Source of the DNA: Dechloromonas sp. HYN0024
Lineage (GTDB): Bacteria > Pseudomonadota > Gammaproteobacteria > Burkholderiales > Rhodocyclaceae
DNA length: 64,000 bases
Reading direction: 5' to 3'
NCBI RefSeq assembly: GCF_003441615.1
Contig: NZ_CP031842.1
Coordinates: 948,501-1,012,500 of the forward strand
The notes beneath the pieces were generated by a model that saw only the letters and a program-made list of their open reading frames with translations, was not told the DNA's origin and did not search any database. This document shows positions 7,415 through 17,462 of the stretch, piece after piece. The position numbers were made by a program, and so were the translations under genes. How positions within the stretch are numbered: the first letter of the stretch is position 1; each line of letters opens with the position of its first letter.

Positions 7415-10249
7415 TTAGTTACCCAGCTTGGCAAGCTGGGGTTTGAGTTGTTCCAGCGTCGCCGTGAAGTCGGCCACCCGCTGCTTTTCCTGATCGATCA
7501 CGGCGGCCGGGGCGCGGGCGACAAATCCCTCGTTGGCGAGCTTGCCCTGGGCAATCGAAATCTGCTTTTCCAGTTTTTCGATTTCCTTGGCCAGGCGCAC
7601 GCGCTCAGCGGCTACATCGATTTCGACCTTGAGCATCAGACGGGTTTCACCGACCACTGCCACAGGTGCCATCGCATCGGCCGGCATGTCGTCGACGATT
7701 TGTACCTCGGAGAGCTTACCCAGAGCTTGCAGGATCGCCGCGAACTCGGAAATTTCAGCGCCGCCACCGGCGACCAGCAAAGGCATGCGCAGGGCCGGGG
7801 AAACGTTCATCTCGCCGCGCAGGTTGCGACAGGCGTAAGCCAGGGCTTTGAGGCGTTCGACCTTGGCTTCGCTGGCCGGGTCGATCTTGTACGCCTCGGC
7901 ACGCGGGTAGGCGGCGAGCATGATCGAGTCGTGCGTCTTGCGCCCGGCAATCGGCGCCACCGTCTGCCACAGTTCTTCGGTGATGAAGGGGATGAGCGGA
8001 TGGGCGAGGCGGAGGATGGCTTCCAGCGTGCGCACCAGGGTCCGGCGTGCGCCGCGTTGCTGGGCATCGTTGCCGGTCTGGATCTCGACCTTGGCAATTT
8101 CCAGATACCAGTCGCAGAACTCGTCCCAGATGAACTTGTAGATGGTCTGGGCAATCAGGTCGAAGCGGTAGTCGGTAAAGTGCTGTTCGACTTCCTGTTC
8201 GACACGCTGCAACTGGCTGACGATCCAGCGGTCAGCGAAGCTGAATTCGAGCGGTGCGGAGCCGCCGCAGGCCGGGCCGTTCTGCTGGTGTTCGAGGGCT
8301 AGGTCGTGGCCTTCGAGGTTCATCAGGACGAAACGGGTGGCATTCCACAGCTTGTTGCAGAAATTGCGGTAGCCATCGCAGCGGTTGAGGTCAAACTTGA
8401 TGTCGCGACCGGGCGAAGCCAGGCTGGCAAAGGTGAAGCGCAGGGCGTCGGTGCCAAAAGAGGCGATACCTTCCGGGAATTCCTTCTTCGTCTTCTTGGT
8501 GATGCTCTCGGCCTGTTTCGGGTTCATCAGGCCGGTCGTGCGTTTTTCGATCAGCGCTTCAAGGCCGATGCCGTCGATGAGGTCGATCGGGTCGAGCACA
8601 TTGCCCTTCGATTTGGACATCTTCTGGCCTTCGCCGTCGCGGATCAGGCCGTGCACATAGACGTGCTTGAAGGGGATCTGGCCGGTGATCTGCTTGGTCA
8701 TCATGACCATGCGGGCGACCCAGAAGAAGATGATGTCGAAACCAGTGACCAGCACCGAGGAGGGCAGGTATTGCTTGAGCAGCGGGTTGGCTGCGTCGAG
8801 GGCCTCGTCGCCGGTCCAGTCCAGCGTCGAGAACGGCCACAAGGCGGAGGAGAACCAGGTATCGAGGACGTCCTCGTCACGGTTCAGGGAGCCGGTATAA
8901 CCTTGTTTCGCGGCTTCGGTCTTGGCTTCGTCGAGGTTGTGGGCAACAAAGACCTCGCCGTTGTCGCCGTACCAGGCCGGAATCTGATGGCCCCACCACA
9001 ACTGGCGGGAAATACACCAGTCCTGGATGTTGTTGAGCCACTGGTTGTAGGTATTGACCCAATTTTCCGGGTAAAACTTGATTTCGCCGGAATGGACGAC
9101 GTCGAGCGCCTTTTCGGTGATCGACTTGCCGTCTTCGCCCGGCTTGCTCATGGCGACGAACCACTGGTCGGTAAGCATTGGCTCGATGACGACATTGGTC
9201 CGGTCGCCGCGCGGCACCTTGAGCTTGTGCTTGTCGGTCTTTTCCAGGATGCCGAGGGCTTCGAGGTCGGCGACGACAGCTTTTCGGGCGTCGAAGCGGT
9301 CGAGGCCGCGATATTTTTCCGGGGCGTTCTCGTTGATCTTCGCATCCAGGGTCAGGATGGAAATCATCGGCAGGCTATGGCGCTGGCCGACTGCATAGTC
9401 GTTGAAGTCGTGCGCCGGGGTAACCTTGACGCAACCGGTGCCAAAGTCGAGATCAACGTAGCTGTCGGCGATGATCGGGATTTCACGATCGGTCAGCGGC
9501 AGCTTCACCATCTTGCCGATCATGTGCTTGTAGCGCTCGTCTTCCGGATGAACCATCACGGCCGTATCGCCGAGCATGGTTTCCGGCCGCGTCGTGGCGA
9601 CCACCAGACTATCGCTGCCATCGGCCAGCGGGTAGCGGATATGCCACATGAAGCCGTCTTCTTCTTCCTGCACGACTTCGAGGTCGGAGACGGCGGTGTG
9701 TAGTTTCGGGTCCCAGTTCACCAGGCGCTTGCCGCGGTAGATCAGGCCTTCCTTGAAGAGGCGGACGAAGGTTTCGGTGACGACTTTGTTGAGGCCTGCA
9801 TCCATCGTGAAACGTTCGCGCGTCCAGTCCGGGCTGGTGCCCATGCGGCGCATCTGGCGCGTGATCGTACCGCCCGAGTATTCCTTCCATTCCCAGACTT
9901 TTTCGAGGAACTTCTCGCGGCCGAGGTCGTGGCGGGAAATGCCCTGGCCATCAAGCTGGCGTTCAACGACAATCTGCGTCGCAATACCGGCATGGTCGGT
10001 GCCCGGCTGCCACAGGGTATTGTGCCCGCGCATCCGGTAATAGCGGGTGAGCGCGTCCATCAGGGTCTGGTTGAAGCCGTGTCCCATGTGCAGCGTGCCG
10101 GTGACGTTGGGCGGCGGCAGCAGGATGCAGAAGTTCTCGTCGGCCGCCTTGTTACTGTCTACGCCGGCAGCGAAGTAATTGCGCGATTCCCATTCGGGGT
10201 ACCAGCGGCGTTCGATATCGGCGGGTTCAAAGGCTTTGGCGAGTTCCAT
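7415..10249 (-). CDS. valS: Valyl-tRNA synthetase
   Basis: A class I aminoacyl-tRNA synthetase that charges tRNA-Val. HIGH is present as HMGH in [19 protein letters not shown] in [10 protein letters not shown], and the CP1 editing domain lies between them. A C-terminal coiled coil typical of ValRS ([18 protein letters not shown]) ends the protein. I chose ATG at 10249 ([13 protein letters not shown]), which matches the family start; an in-frame TTG at 10279 would add ten residues. The protein has 944 residues. Confidence 0.97.
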   Translation of the reverse strand: MELAKAFEPADIERRWYPEWESRNYFAAGVDSNKAADENFCILLPPPNVTGTLHMGHGFNQTLMDALTRYYRMRGHNTLWQPGTDHAGIATQIVVERQLDGQGISRHDLGREKFLEKVWEWKEYSGGTITRQMRRMGTSPDWTRERFTMDAGLNKVVTETFVRLFKEGLIYRGKRLVNWDPKLHTAVSDLEVVQEEEDGFMWHIRYPLADGSDSLVVATTRPETMLGDTAVMVHPEDERYKHMIGKMVKLPLTDREIPIIADSYVDLDFGTGCVKVTPAHDFNDYAVGQRHSLPMISILTLDAKINENAPEKYRGLDRFDARKAVVADLEALGILEKTDKHKLKVPRGDRTNVVIEPMLTDQWFVAMSKPGEDGKSITEKALDVVHSGEIKFYPENWVNTYNQWLNNIQDWCISRQLWWGHQIPAWYGDNGEVFVAHNLDEAKTEAAKQGYTGSLNRDEDVLDTWFSSALWPFSTLDWTGDEALDAANPLLKQYLPSSVLVTGFDIIFFWVARMVMMTKQITGQIPFKHVYVHGLIRDGEGQKMSKSKGNVLDPIDLIDGIGLEALIEKRTTGLMNPKQAESITKKTKKEFPEGIASFGTDALRFTFASLASPGRDIKFDLNRCDGYRNFCNKLWNATRFVLMNLEGHDLALEHQQNGPACGGSAPLEFSFADRWIVSQLQRVEQEVEQHFTDYRFDLIAQTIYKFIWDEFCDWYLEIAKVEIQTGNDAQQRGARRTLVRTLEAILRLAHPLIPFITEELWQTVAPIAGRKTHDSIMLAAYPRAEAYKIDPASEAKVERLKALAYACRNLRGEMNVSPALRMPLLVAGGGAEISEFAAILQALGKLSEVQIVDDMPADAMAPVAVVGETRLMLKVEIDVAAERVRLAKEIEKLEKQISIAQGKLANEGFVARAPAAVIDQEKQRVADFTATLEQLKPQLAKLGN

Positions 10250-10312
10250 GAGCTTGTCGGAAAAGGGGAAAACCGGCAATTATACCCGCGATTGGTAGCG
10301 TTCCTTGACTTG

Positions 10313-11854
10313 CTAAGGTGTCCTGTCGATGATCGTGGCACCCCACGAGGATGTCCGGTATCCGGCTGGCTTCCACCGGTTCTGCCAAGGCAAGGTGATG
10401 ATGGCGGGCGGCAGGGAAGGCGGGTTACTGGCCACCGCGTTACGCAGATTATGTGGCATCTCGGTGCTGTCGCCGGCAACCGGCCAGACGATGGCAGTTT
10501 TACCGGTGATGCCGTCAAAGGTGACGGCGGTATCCGACATGACGATGGAGGAGTCGGGGAAAAAACGCCGGAGATTGCCACCAAGATGAACGTCATTGAC
10601 GACGATGGTCCCCTGGCGAAATCCCTGGTCGCGTAATTTCTCGGCAAGCTCGGCGTAGGGAACACCCCAGCGGCAGCGCGAGCAGAATGGTTCATAGAGA
10701 AAGAGGTTGCCGCTGCGCACGGCGTAGGCGGTAATCGTGAAGCCGAGAAGAACGGCCATGAAAGCACGGACCCGGCGGGGCGTTGGTTTGGTTTGTCGGG
10801 CTTTCTCGGTTAGCCAGGGGATGGCCACAACGAGCATCGGCAGGATGCTGTGTACGGCATAGCTGGAGCGTGCGTAGAGCAGTCCGTTGAAGAGCATTAA
10901 TCCGGTCATTTCAACGAGCAGCAGATGTAGCAGGAACAACTCAGGGTCAAATGTGCCGCTGTTTGTCACCCGGAGGGATGACCCGAAAATGCGCCCGAAT
11001 ATGGCCGGAAAAACCATAGGCAGGACCACGACGTAGGGTGACAACACCAAAAATGGGAAGGTCAGTGCTTCGCGCAGCCCACCGATAATGCCGGGCAGCG
11101 AATAAGTAGGTAGGGCCGGCAAGAGGCTCGTGCTCAGGGCCGATAGCCGCTGGGTATCGGTCAGCAGCCAGTTGGCGTAGGGCCAGATGATGAGCAGGGT
11201 GAGCGGGAGTGCCGCCAGCATGGATGACGAGAACACGATGCGCCGGATCGAGGGCTGCAACCAGGCGGCGAATAGCGTCGCAACCAGGACGAAGACATAG
11301 ATGTGCTCGGTCAGTAGACCGAGTCCAACAAGAGTGGCAAACAACAGGTAGTTGCCGCGACTCGGTCGATCAATCAGGCGAAAAAGCGCCCAGGTGGTGG
11401 CCACGGCCAGGGCCATGGCGCCGACACGATGGGTGAAGCCTTCGTGGAAGCGCCAGAAAATCTGATACACCGTCGCCATTGATTCGACGGCAATGAATGA
11501 CCACAGGGCGCTTTGCGTAATTTTCAGGGTGATTTGAAAGATGCAGCCCGCCATGCCGACGAGGAGGGCGTACTTGAGCAGGAGAAAGCCAGCCAGACCG
11601 CTCCCCAGCACCTGTTGCACCAACCACAAGGCCCAGTCGTAGAGGGGACCTTGTTCAACGCTGTAACCGGGGGCCAGGGTCTGGACAAGCAGGTTGTCGA
11701 GTGGATCGTCCTCGCCAAGATTGCCCGAAGAAAACAGACGGGTCAGGGCGTGAATCGTCGCGTAAATGGCGACGAGGAGGGTGATGCCGGGCAGCGTGAA
11801 TGGAAAGCGGGGAGACGCCGTCAAGGCGGAGGTGGATGCGTTGCTCGGATTCAT
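10313..11854 (-). CDS. Polytopic membrane protein, glycosyltransferase family 39-like
   Basis: 513 residues with about ten hydrophobic segments, an early acidic loop (GNLGEDDPLDN) and a soluble C-terminal domain from about residue 385. The layout resembles GT39/PMT (ArnT-like) transferases, which move sugars from polyprenyl carriers to envelope acceptors: an N-terminal helix, then a loop carrying acidic residues, then many helices. The donor and acceptor cannot be deduced. It lies between the repeat protein and valS on the same strand, in a place usually occupied only by valS, so it may be an insertion into that operon. Confidence 0.72.
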   Translation of the reverse strand: MNPSNASTSALTASPRFPFTLPGITLLVAIYATIHALTRLFSSGNLGEDDPLDNLLVQTLAPGYSVEQGPLYDWALWLVQQVLGSGLAGFLLLKYALLVGMAGCIFQITLKITQSALWSFIAVESMATVYQIFWRFHEGFTHRVGAMALAVATTWALFRLIDRPSRGNYLLFATLVGLGLLTEHIYVFVLVATLFAAWLQPSIRRIVFSSSMLAALPLTLLIIWPYANWLLTDTQRLSALSTSLLPALPTYSLPGIIGGLREALTFPFLVLSPYVVVLPMVFPAIFGRIFGSSLRVTNSGTFDPELFLLHLLLVEMTGLMLFNGLLYARSSYAVHSILPMLVVAIPWLTEKARQTKPTPRRVRAFMAVLLGFTITAYAVRSGNLFLYEPFCSRCRWGVPYAELAEKLRDQGFRQGTIVVNDVHLGGNLRRFFPDSSIVMSDTAVTFDGITGKTAIVWPVAGDSTEMPHNLRNAVASNPPSLPPAIITLPWQNRWKPAGYRTSSWGATIIDRTP

Positions 11855-11897
11855 GGGGATTCTGGGTGATGGCCTTCAGGCCGCGACGCCTTGCCGG

Positions 11898-12344
11898 CTA
11901 ATTGTTCGCGATCATGTCCTGGTCGGCGAGAAAGTCGCGGACCGTCGAACTGATAATCTCGGGCAGGGCCGCCTTGATGCGCTCCTCGATACGGCAGGTC
12001 AATTCATGGATCAGATGTTCGCGATTGGCTGGGTCGATCAGGCTTGGCTCGAACAGAGCCTGCGGCAGAGGGAGAACGGCTTCGACGGCTTCAACGGCTT
12101 CAACGGCTTCAACGGCTTCAACCGCCTCAACCGCCTCAACCGCCTCAACCGCCTCAACCGCTGTTGCGGTGTCTTCTAACTGGGATAGCGCGTTTTCTAG
12201 CGCAATTTCGACCTCGGTGAGTACCGGAATGTCGTCGAAATCATCGATGCTGTCAGTGAGTACCGGAATATCGTCGACATCCTGGTCGCTCTGGCGACGA
12301 CGGTGCATCAGGGCGTCGGCGCGGGCAATGATGGTGCTGGGCAC
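11898..12344 (-). CDS. Acidic repeat-containing protein (DUF2486-like)
   Basis: 148 residues, starting with GTG. The N-terminal half carries two copies of the motif DDIPVLT. A Val-Glu-Ala tripeptide then repeats about nine times (from a 9-bp DNA repeat), and the C-terminal 60 residues are helical (LIHELTCRIEERIKAALPEII). The IPVLTEV motif, the helical tail and the position after holC resemble the betaproteobacterial DUF2486 family, whose function is unknown. It has no signal peptide or membrane segment. The repeat tract is probably a flexible or helical spacer of variable length. Confidence 0.75.
   Translation of the reverse strand: MPSTIIARADALMHRRRQSDQDVDDIPVLTDSIDDFDDIPVLTEVEIALENALSQLEDTATAVEAVEAVEAVEAVEAVEAVEAVEAVEAVLPLPQALFEPSLIDPANREHLIHELTCRIEERIKAALPEIISSTVRDFLADQDMIANN
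12076..12156. repeat. Nine 9-bp tandem repeats in two homogenised blocks
   Basis: Five units of ACGGCTTC(A/G) (12076-12120) are followed by four of ACCGCCTCA (12121-12156), plus a partial unit. On the coding (minus) strand both unit types read as Val-Glu-Ala with different synonymous codons. The period is a multiple of three, so changes in copy number keep the frame. Confidence 0.97.
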
Positions 12345-12353
12345 TGGGGTTCC

Positions 12354-12776
12354 TTAGCGGTCGCTGAGATCGAAGTAGCGGACTTCGTAACCGCGATCCT
12401 TGTAGAACTTGACGCGGTCCCTGGCGGCGGCGCGGTCATTTTCTTCCTGACCGACGACTTCGATCAGGCTCTCGAAGCGTGAAAAGCCGGGCGGGATTTC
12501 CTGGCTCAGGTTCATCAGTCGCTCGTCTTGTGGGATTGACTCGAGATTGTCGGTGATCAAGATTGGCGTTTCGGCAGCGAGTGGTGAATCGGCCCGGCAG
12601 TGCGGTACAAAACTCAGTGCAGAATGCGTCCATAGCGTGCGGTCGACACCGCTGGCGACGGCGTTATCGAGCGCGTAGACCAGCATTGGCTTTTTCTTGG
12701 CATAGGCCCCGCTGAGCAAGGCGCAGGCGGCGGCGATCTTGTCTGCCGCGCCATGGTAGAAGAAAACCTGGGTCAA
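12354..12776 (-). CDS. holC: DNA polymerase III subunit chi
   Basis: 140 residues beginning MTQVFFYHGAADKI, matching HolC. The chi subunit links the clamp loader to single-strand binding protein. Family features visible are the RTLWTHSALSFVPHCRAD segment and the C-terminal RDRVKFYKDRGYEVRYFDL. Its ATG overlaps the pepA stop by four bases (ATGA), so it is translationally coupled to pepA, the usual proteobacterial arrangement. Confidence 0.93.
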   Translation of the reverse strand: MTQVFFYHGAADKIAAACALLSGAYAKKKPMLVYALDNAVASGVDRTLWTHSALSFVPHCRADSPLAAETPILITDNLESIPQDERLMNLSQEIPPGFSRFESLIEVVGQEENDRAAARDRVKFYKDRGYEVRYFDLSDR

Positions 12777-14269
12777 TTGAGCTTGCCTGCCCGTTGCAGC
12801 AGGTAATGCATCAGCAGGGGAACAGGCCGGCCGGTAGCACCTTTGCTGGCACCGGATTTCCAGGCGGTGCCGGCGATGTCGAGATGTGCCCAGTCGTATT
12901 TCTTGGTGAACCGGGATAGGAAGCAGGCGGCAGAAATGGCACCGCCCCAGCGCCCCCCGATGTTCGCCATGTCGGCAAACGGACTTTTCAGGAGTTCCTG
13001 GTAGTCATCCCAGAGGGGCATGTGCCAAGCCCGGTCATGCGACTCGTCACCGGCATCGAGGAGTTCGCGGGCCAGGCCATCCTTGTTGGAAAAGAGGCCG
13101 CTGGCGACGTTGCCGAGGGCGACGACACAGGCCCCGGTCAGGGTGGCGACATCGATCACCGTATCCGGATCAAAACGTTCGGCATAAGTCAGCGCGTCGC
13201 ACAGGATGAGACGGCCTTCAGCATCGGTATTGAGGATTTCGATGGTCTGGCCCGACATTGAAGTGACGATGTCGCCCGGCCGGGTTGCCTTGCCATCGGG
13301 CATGTTTTCGGTAGCTGGAATGATTACGGTCAGATTGATTGGCAAGGCCATCCGGGCCACCGCCTGCATGGTGCCAAGAACGCTGGCGGCACCGCACATG
13401 TCGTATTTCATTTCATCCATTTCGGCGCCCGGCTTGAGCGAAATGCCGCCGGTGTCGAAAGTGACACCCTTGCCGACTAGAACCACAGGCTTTTCGGATG
13501 CCTTGCCGCCCTTGTGGCTGAGCACGATGAGTTTGGGTGGCTGGTGCGAGCCATGCGCCACGGCAAGCAGGGAGTGCATGCCGAGCTTTTCCATGTCGGC
13601 GCGGTCGAGAATGTCGCAGCCAAGTTTGAACTCCTTGGCCATCGCCTGCGCCTGTTCGGCCAGGTAGGTCGGGTGGCAGATATTGGGTGGCAGGTTGCCC
13701 AGGGTCTTGGTCATAGCGACCCCTTCGCCAATGGCCAGGCCCTGATTCAGTGCTTCCTCGGCGGGCGTCAGCTCATTGCGCCGCTCGACGCAGAACGTCA
13801 GTTTGCGCAAGGGGCGCCGAACGTCTTCCTTCTTGCTCTTGAACTGCTCGAATTTGTAGGTTGAATCCAGTGCGGCCAGCGTTGCCTGGCGGATTCGCCA
13901 GCCAATACTGCGTTTCTTGACGGAAAGTTCGGTGAGAAAGATGGATGCATCAAAGGCGCCGGTTTCATTGAGGACTTTGACCGTCGTGCTGATTGCCGTG
14001 TTGAATTCTTTCTCGCGGAAGTCTTTTTCCTTGCCGAGACCGACGAGCAGGATGCGGTCGCAGAGCGTGCCGGGAACGTTGTGCAGGAGCAGGGTGGTGG
14101 CCGATTTTCCTTCCATGTCGCCACGCCTGATGAGGTCGGTGATGTAGCCTCCGGATGCCTTGTCGAGAAGTTCAGCCGACAGGGTGAGTTTCCTCGATTC
14201 GAATATGCCGACAACGACGCAGGCGCTGCGTTGCTTTTCCGGGCTGCCACTTTTTATGCTAAATTCCAC
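12773..14269 (-). CDS. pepA: Leucyl (cytosol) aminopeptidase PepA
   Basis: 498 residues, M17 family. The signature NTDAEGRL is intact, and metal ligands sit in VGKGVTFDTGGISLKPG and in MKYDMCGAA. It cleaves N-terminal residues from peptides; in E. coli PepA also binds DNA. It heads the pepA-holC operon and is divergent from lptF, as in many proteobacteria. Confidence 0.97.
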   Translation of the reverse strand: MEFSIKSGSPEKQRSACVVVGIFESRKLTLSAELLDKASGGYITDLIRRGDMEGKSATTLLLHNVPGTLCDRILLVGLGKEKDFREKEFNTAISTTVKVLNETGAFDASIFLTELSVKKRSIGWRIRQATLAALDSTYKFEQFKSKKEDVRRPLRKLTFCVERRNELTPAEEALNQGLAIGEGVAMTKTLGNLPPNICHPTYLAEQAQAMAKEFKLGCDILDRADMEKLGMHSLLAVAHGSHQPPKLIVLSHKGGKASEKPVVLVGKGVTFDTGGISLKPGAEMDEMKYDMCGAASVLGTMQAVARMALPINLTVIIPATENMPDGKATRPGDIVTSMSGQTIEILNTDAEGRLILCDALTYAERFDPDTVIDVATLTGACVVALGNVASGLFSNKDGLARELLDAGDESHDRAWHMPLWDDYQELLKSPFADMANIGGRWGGAISAACFLSRFTKKYDWAHLDIAGTAWKSGASKGATGRPVPLLMHYLLQRAGKLN

Positions 14270-14340
14270 AAGCTGCTCCTGATCAGGGAAATATCAGTTT
14301 CCGAGGGATTATCCTCGCATTTTTTCGGTTTCGTCAAAGC

Positions 14341-15426
14341 ATGATATTCGAACGTGCCGCCCGGCGCGAATTTGCTCAGGCAGCCGCCGGCATTAGTGTT
14401 GCACTGCTGGCCATCCTGGCTTCCATCCTGTTGATCCGGCTCTTGAAAGAGGCAGTCGGCGGACGCATTGTGCCCGAAGCAGTTGCTTCGCTGCTGGGTT
14501 TCGCCTTGTTGAACATGATGCCGCTTGTTCTCAGCCTGATGCTCTTCGTGTCGATTCTGCTGACTTTGTCGCGAGCCTACCGCGATTCCGAAATGGTGGT
14601 CTGGTTCTCCTGCGGCTTGCCACTCACTGCCTGGTTGCGGCCGGTGCTTGTTTTTGCCCTGCCGTTTGTTCTGGTCATTGCTGCACTGGCGGGTTTCCTG
14701 TCACCCTGGGCCAATATGAACACGGCCGAGTATCGACAGTTGCTGTCGGTGCGTAGCGATGTTTCCCAGGTTTCGCCCGGTGTTTTCCAGGAATCCAAGG
14801 CGGGCAAGCGGGTTTTCTTTGTCGAAGCGATGGCCGAAGGGGAGGCTGCGCTCGGCAATATCTTCGTTGCCAGTTTTCAGGATGGCAAGCTGGGCGTCGT
14901 GGTGTCCGATCAGGGATATCAGGAGTTTGCCGCCAACGGCGACCGCTTCGTGGTTCTCGAGAATGGCCGTCGTTACGAGGTCGAGCCCGGATCGGCAAAA
15001 TACAGGGTGATGGAGTTCGAGCGCTACCGGGTGCGTACCGAGGATGGTGAGGCCAAGCCTGCCGAGGCCTTGCCCAATCGCCTGTCGATGTCTGATCTGC
15101 TCAAGGAGGACAGCGACAGGGCGCGTGGCGAACTGCTCTGGCGTATCGGCATACCGGTCTCGGCCCTGATTCTGGCCCTGCTGGCCATTCCTCTTTCCTA
15201 TGTCAATCCACGGGCTGGCCGTTCGGCCAATATGTTGATTGCCGTCCTGATTTACGCCATCTACAGCAATCTGTTATGGGTGGCGCAGGCTTGGGTCGCT
15301 CAGGGCAAGCTGTCGTTCTGGATTGGCGTTTGGGCCATTCACGCCATCATGCTGGTGCCGCTGGTGTTGCTGTTTTATCGCCGCATTGCCGTGCGCATGC
15401 CGTGGCAGTGGAGGTCCGGTGTTTAA
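14341..15426 (+). CDS. lptF: LPS export ABC transporter permease LptF
   Basis: 361 residues of the YjgP/YjgQ permease family: three N-terminal transmembrane helices, a periplasmic beta-jellyroll-like domain (about residues 130-265) and three C-terminal helices. With LptG and the ATPase LptB it extracts LPS from the inner membrane and passes it to the Lpt bridge. Divergence from pepA and the overlap with lptG identify it as LptF. Confidence 0.95.
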   Translation: MIFERAARREFAQAAAGISVALLAILASILLIRLLKEAVGGRIVPEAVASLLGFALLNMMPLVLSLMLFVSILLTLSRAYRDSEMVVWFSCGLPLTAWLRPVLVFALPFVLVIAALAGFLSPWANMNTAEYRQLLSVRSDVSQVSPGVFQESKAGKRVFFVEAMAEGEAALGNIFVASFQDGKLGVVVSDQGYQEFAANGDRFVVLENGRRYEVEPGSAKYRVMEFERYRVRTEDGEAKPAEALPNRLSMSDLLKEDSDRARGELLWRIGIPVSALILALLAIPLSYVNPRAGRSANMLIAVLIYAIYSNLLWVAQAWVAQGKLSFWIGVWAIHAIMLVPLVLLFYRRIAVRMPWQWRSGV

Positions 15427-16504
15427 GCTCAATACCTATCAGCGCTATCTGATGCGGGAGGTTCTCGCGGCAGTGCTGCTTGTCCTTCTGGCCTTTTTGG
15501 CCTTGTTCAGTTTCTTCAATTTTGTCGACGAACTGCGTAACGTTGGCCGGGCGGACTACACGGCCGGGCGGGCGGCACTGTTCGTGGCGCTCGGCCTGCC
15601 AGGGTTAGTCTATGAACTGATTCCGATTGCCGCGCTGATCGGTACGCTGTACGCGCTGTCGACCCTGGCCCGCCATTCGGAACTCACAGTTCTGCGGGCT
15701 TCTGGCCTGGCGACTTCCGATCTTTTGATCACCCTGTTTCGGGCGGCAGCGCTGCTGGCCTTGCTGACCTTTGTCTTTGGCGAGGTACTGGTCCCCTTTA
15801 GCGAGCGACTTGCCCAGGATATCAAGGCCAAGGCACTCAGTAAGGTGGTGGCACGCGGGGGGCTGGAAAGTGGCTTGTGGATCAAGGATGGGCGCAGCTT
15901 CATCAATATTCGCAAGGTCAATCCGGATGCTTCGCTTGAGGGCGTAAGAATTTACCGTTTTACTGCAGAAAATGCCCTGGAGTCGGTAACGGAGGCGGCA
16001 GCGGGGCGCTTTCAGTTGCCCGACCAGTGGCTGCTCAAGGGCGTCCAGAAAACCGTTCTGGCGGCCGATAGGTCGCATGTCGAATCGAGTGATGAGATGG
16101 CCTGGCAGTCGGCAGTCAACCCGGATCTTCTGTCGATTTTGACGGTGGCGCCGGAGCGCATGTCGCTTTACGGTCTGTATAACTACAACCGCCATCTGGT
16201 GGAAAACAGGCAGAAAGCCGAACGCTATCAGATTGCCCTGTGGAAGAAACTGGTCTATCCGCTGACCGCGCTGGTCATGGTCGCCCTGGCGCTGCCTTTC
16301 GGCTATTCGCACGACCGGGTGGGCGGTGTCAGCCTGAAGATTTTTGCCGGGGTCATGATGGGCATACTTTTCTACGCCCTCAATGGCCTTTTCTCGAATC
16401 TTGGGGTGATCAATTCGTGGCCGCCATTCGCCAGTGCAACGGCACCTGCGGCCCTGTTTTTGTTGGCGGCAATGTCGATGTTGTGGTGGGTCGAGCGGCG
16501 TTAA
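15419..16504 (+). CDS. lptG: LPS export ABC transporter permease LptG
   Basis: 361 residues starting with GTG at 15419, eight bases inside the lptF end, with a GGAGG-like site (GGAGGT, 15410-15415) just upstream. The N-terminus FKLNTYQRYLMREVLAAV is typical of LptG. Topology mirrors LptF: three helices, a periplasmic domain, three helices. Its TAA lies in the palindrome TTAA shared with the stop of the convergent RDD gene. Confidence 0.95.
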   Translation: MFKLNTYQRYLMREVLAAVLLVLLAFLALFSFFNFVDELRNVGRADYTAGRAALFVALGLPGLVYELIPIAALIGTLYALSTLARHSELTVLRASGLATSDLLITLFRAAALLALLTFVFGEVLVPFSERLAQDIKAKALSKVVARGGLESGLWIKDGRSFINIRKVNPDASLEGVRIYRFTAENALESVTEAAAGRFQLPDQWLLKGVQKTVLAADRSHVESSDEMAWQSAVNPDLLSILTVAPERMSLYGLYNYNRHLVENRQKAERYQIALWKKLVYPLTALVMVALALPFGYSHDRVGGVSLKIFAGVMMGILFYALNGLFSNLGVINSWPPFASATAPAALFLLAAMSMLWWVERR

Positions 16505-16917
16505 TTGCTGACGCTGATGATCCGGGTCCCGGCGATGCGGTCATGCAGGAACTGGCCGTCCTTGTCGAAAAGCGCCCAGAAAATACCGATCCCGAAGAGC
16601 AGGATGCTCGGCCACGCGGCCAGATAGCGCAGAACCGCCTGCAAAGGGCGCAGCGCAGTGCCCTCGGCTGAGATCAGGCGAAGTTTCCAGGTTTTCATCG
16701 GCAGGGTTTGTCCACCATTGAGCCAGCACCAGACAAAATAGGCCAGCAGTAACAGGACTACATGCAGCCAAAGCATCCGTGGCGCTAGCTCGAAATGGAA
16801 TCCCGAGAGGACGATTTGCGGTAGCAGAAAGCCGATCAACAGGATCGAAAAAACGACCAGACCTTCGTAAAGCAGGCAGATCAGGCGACGCCTGATGCCG
16901 GTGAGTGGGGTCGCCAT
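16501..16917 (-). CDS. RDD-family membrane protein
   Basis: 138 residues with an RDD domain: RRLICLLYEGLVVFSILLI and further helices, then GGQTLPMKTWKLRLIS and the C-terminal HDRIAGTRII that closes the family. The function of the family is unclear; a transport-related role has been proposed for some members. It is the last gene of the sigma factor/DUF3619/DUF3106 block and overlaps lptG by four bases tail to tail. Confidence 0.88.
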   Translation of the reverse strand: MATPLTGIRRRLICLLYEGLVVFSILLIGFLLPQIVLSGFHFELAPRMLWLHVVLLLLAYFVWCWLNGGQTLPMKTWKLRLISAEGTALRPLQAVLRYLAAWPSILLFGIGIFWALFDKDGQFLHDRIAGTRIISVSN

Positions 16918-17462
16918 CAGCGCTTGTTGGTGTCGGAGGAAGCAGAGATCGGGCTTGATACGCCTTCCGCGGTTGCGGCTGACTCTCCGGGGTGGGCTGA
17001 ATCGACAGATGGGGTCAGCAGTTTGGAGGATTTTCCGCCTTCACGAAGCCGCTGCTGCTGTTCCGGGGGCAGATTGGTGTAGGCATCCCACTTTTGTTTG
17101 ACAACCTGCTTCTGATCGGCCGGCAACTGGTTGAAGTCCTTGTATGAACTTCTCACCTTGGCGCGTTGCTCGGGCGTCAGATTGGCCCATTCGCGCATGC
17201 GTTCCTGCATGCGTTGCTGCTCGTCCTGCTTCATGGTCGGATAACGTTCGGCAATGCCCAACCATTTTTTTCGACGGATGTTCTCCATCTTGTCCCAGTC
17301 GCTGGCGAGTGGGGAAAGGATGCCTTGCTGCTGCGGATTAAGCTGACTCCAGCCGGGTTGCGGCGGCGTTCCAATTATTACCGTAGTCGGAGGTTCGGCG
17401 GCAATGGCGGCAGTCAGGGCAAAACAGAGGATTACTCCTCCGAGGAGTCGTCTTTTAACCAT
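16917..17462 (-). CDS. DUF3106 family periplasmic protein
   Basis: 181 residues. There is a signal peptide (MVKRRLLGGVILCFALTAAI with AAEPP after it). The body is rich in W, Q, R and K with repeats of the type LTPEQRAKVR and LPPEQQQRLR, characteristic of DUF3106. The tail is Ser/Ala rich. The function is unknown; the neighbouring sigma factor suggests an envelope-stress or regulatory context. It overlaps the DUF3619 gene by 31 bp. Confidence 0.85.
   Translation of the reverse strand: MVKRRLLGGVILCFALTAAIAAEPPTTVIIGTPPQPGWSQLNPQQQGILSPLASDWDKMENIRRKKWLGIAERYPTMKQDEQQRMQERMREWANLTPEQRAKVRSSYKDFNQLPADQKQVVKQKWDAYTNLPPEQQQRLREGGKSSKLLTPSVDSAHPGESAATAEGVSSPISASSDTNKR

Noticed and set aside
8306..9703. 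A 465-codon plus-strand frame inside valS
   Set aside because: Antisense shadow of the valS catalytic region; composition is that of a complementary strand.
11902..12357. A plus-strand frame with Thr-Ala-Ser repeats opposite the Val-Glu-Ala protein
   Set aside because: The 9-bp repeat produces repeated peptides in any frame; the minus-strand frame fits the operon and resembles DUF2486.
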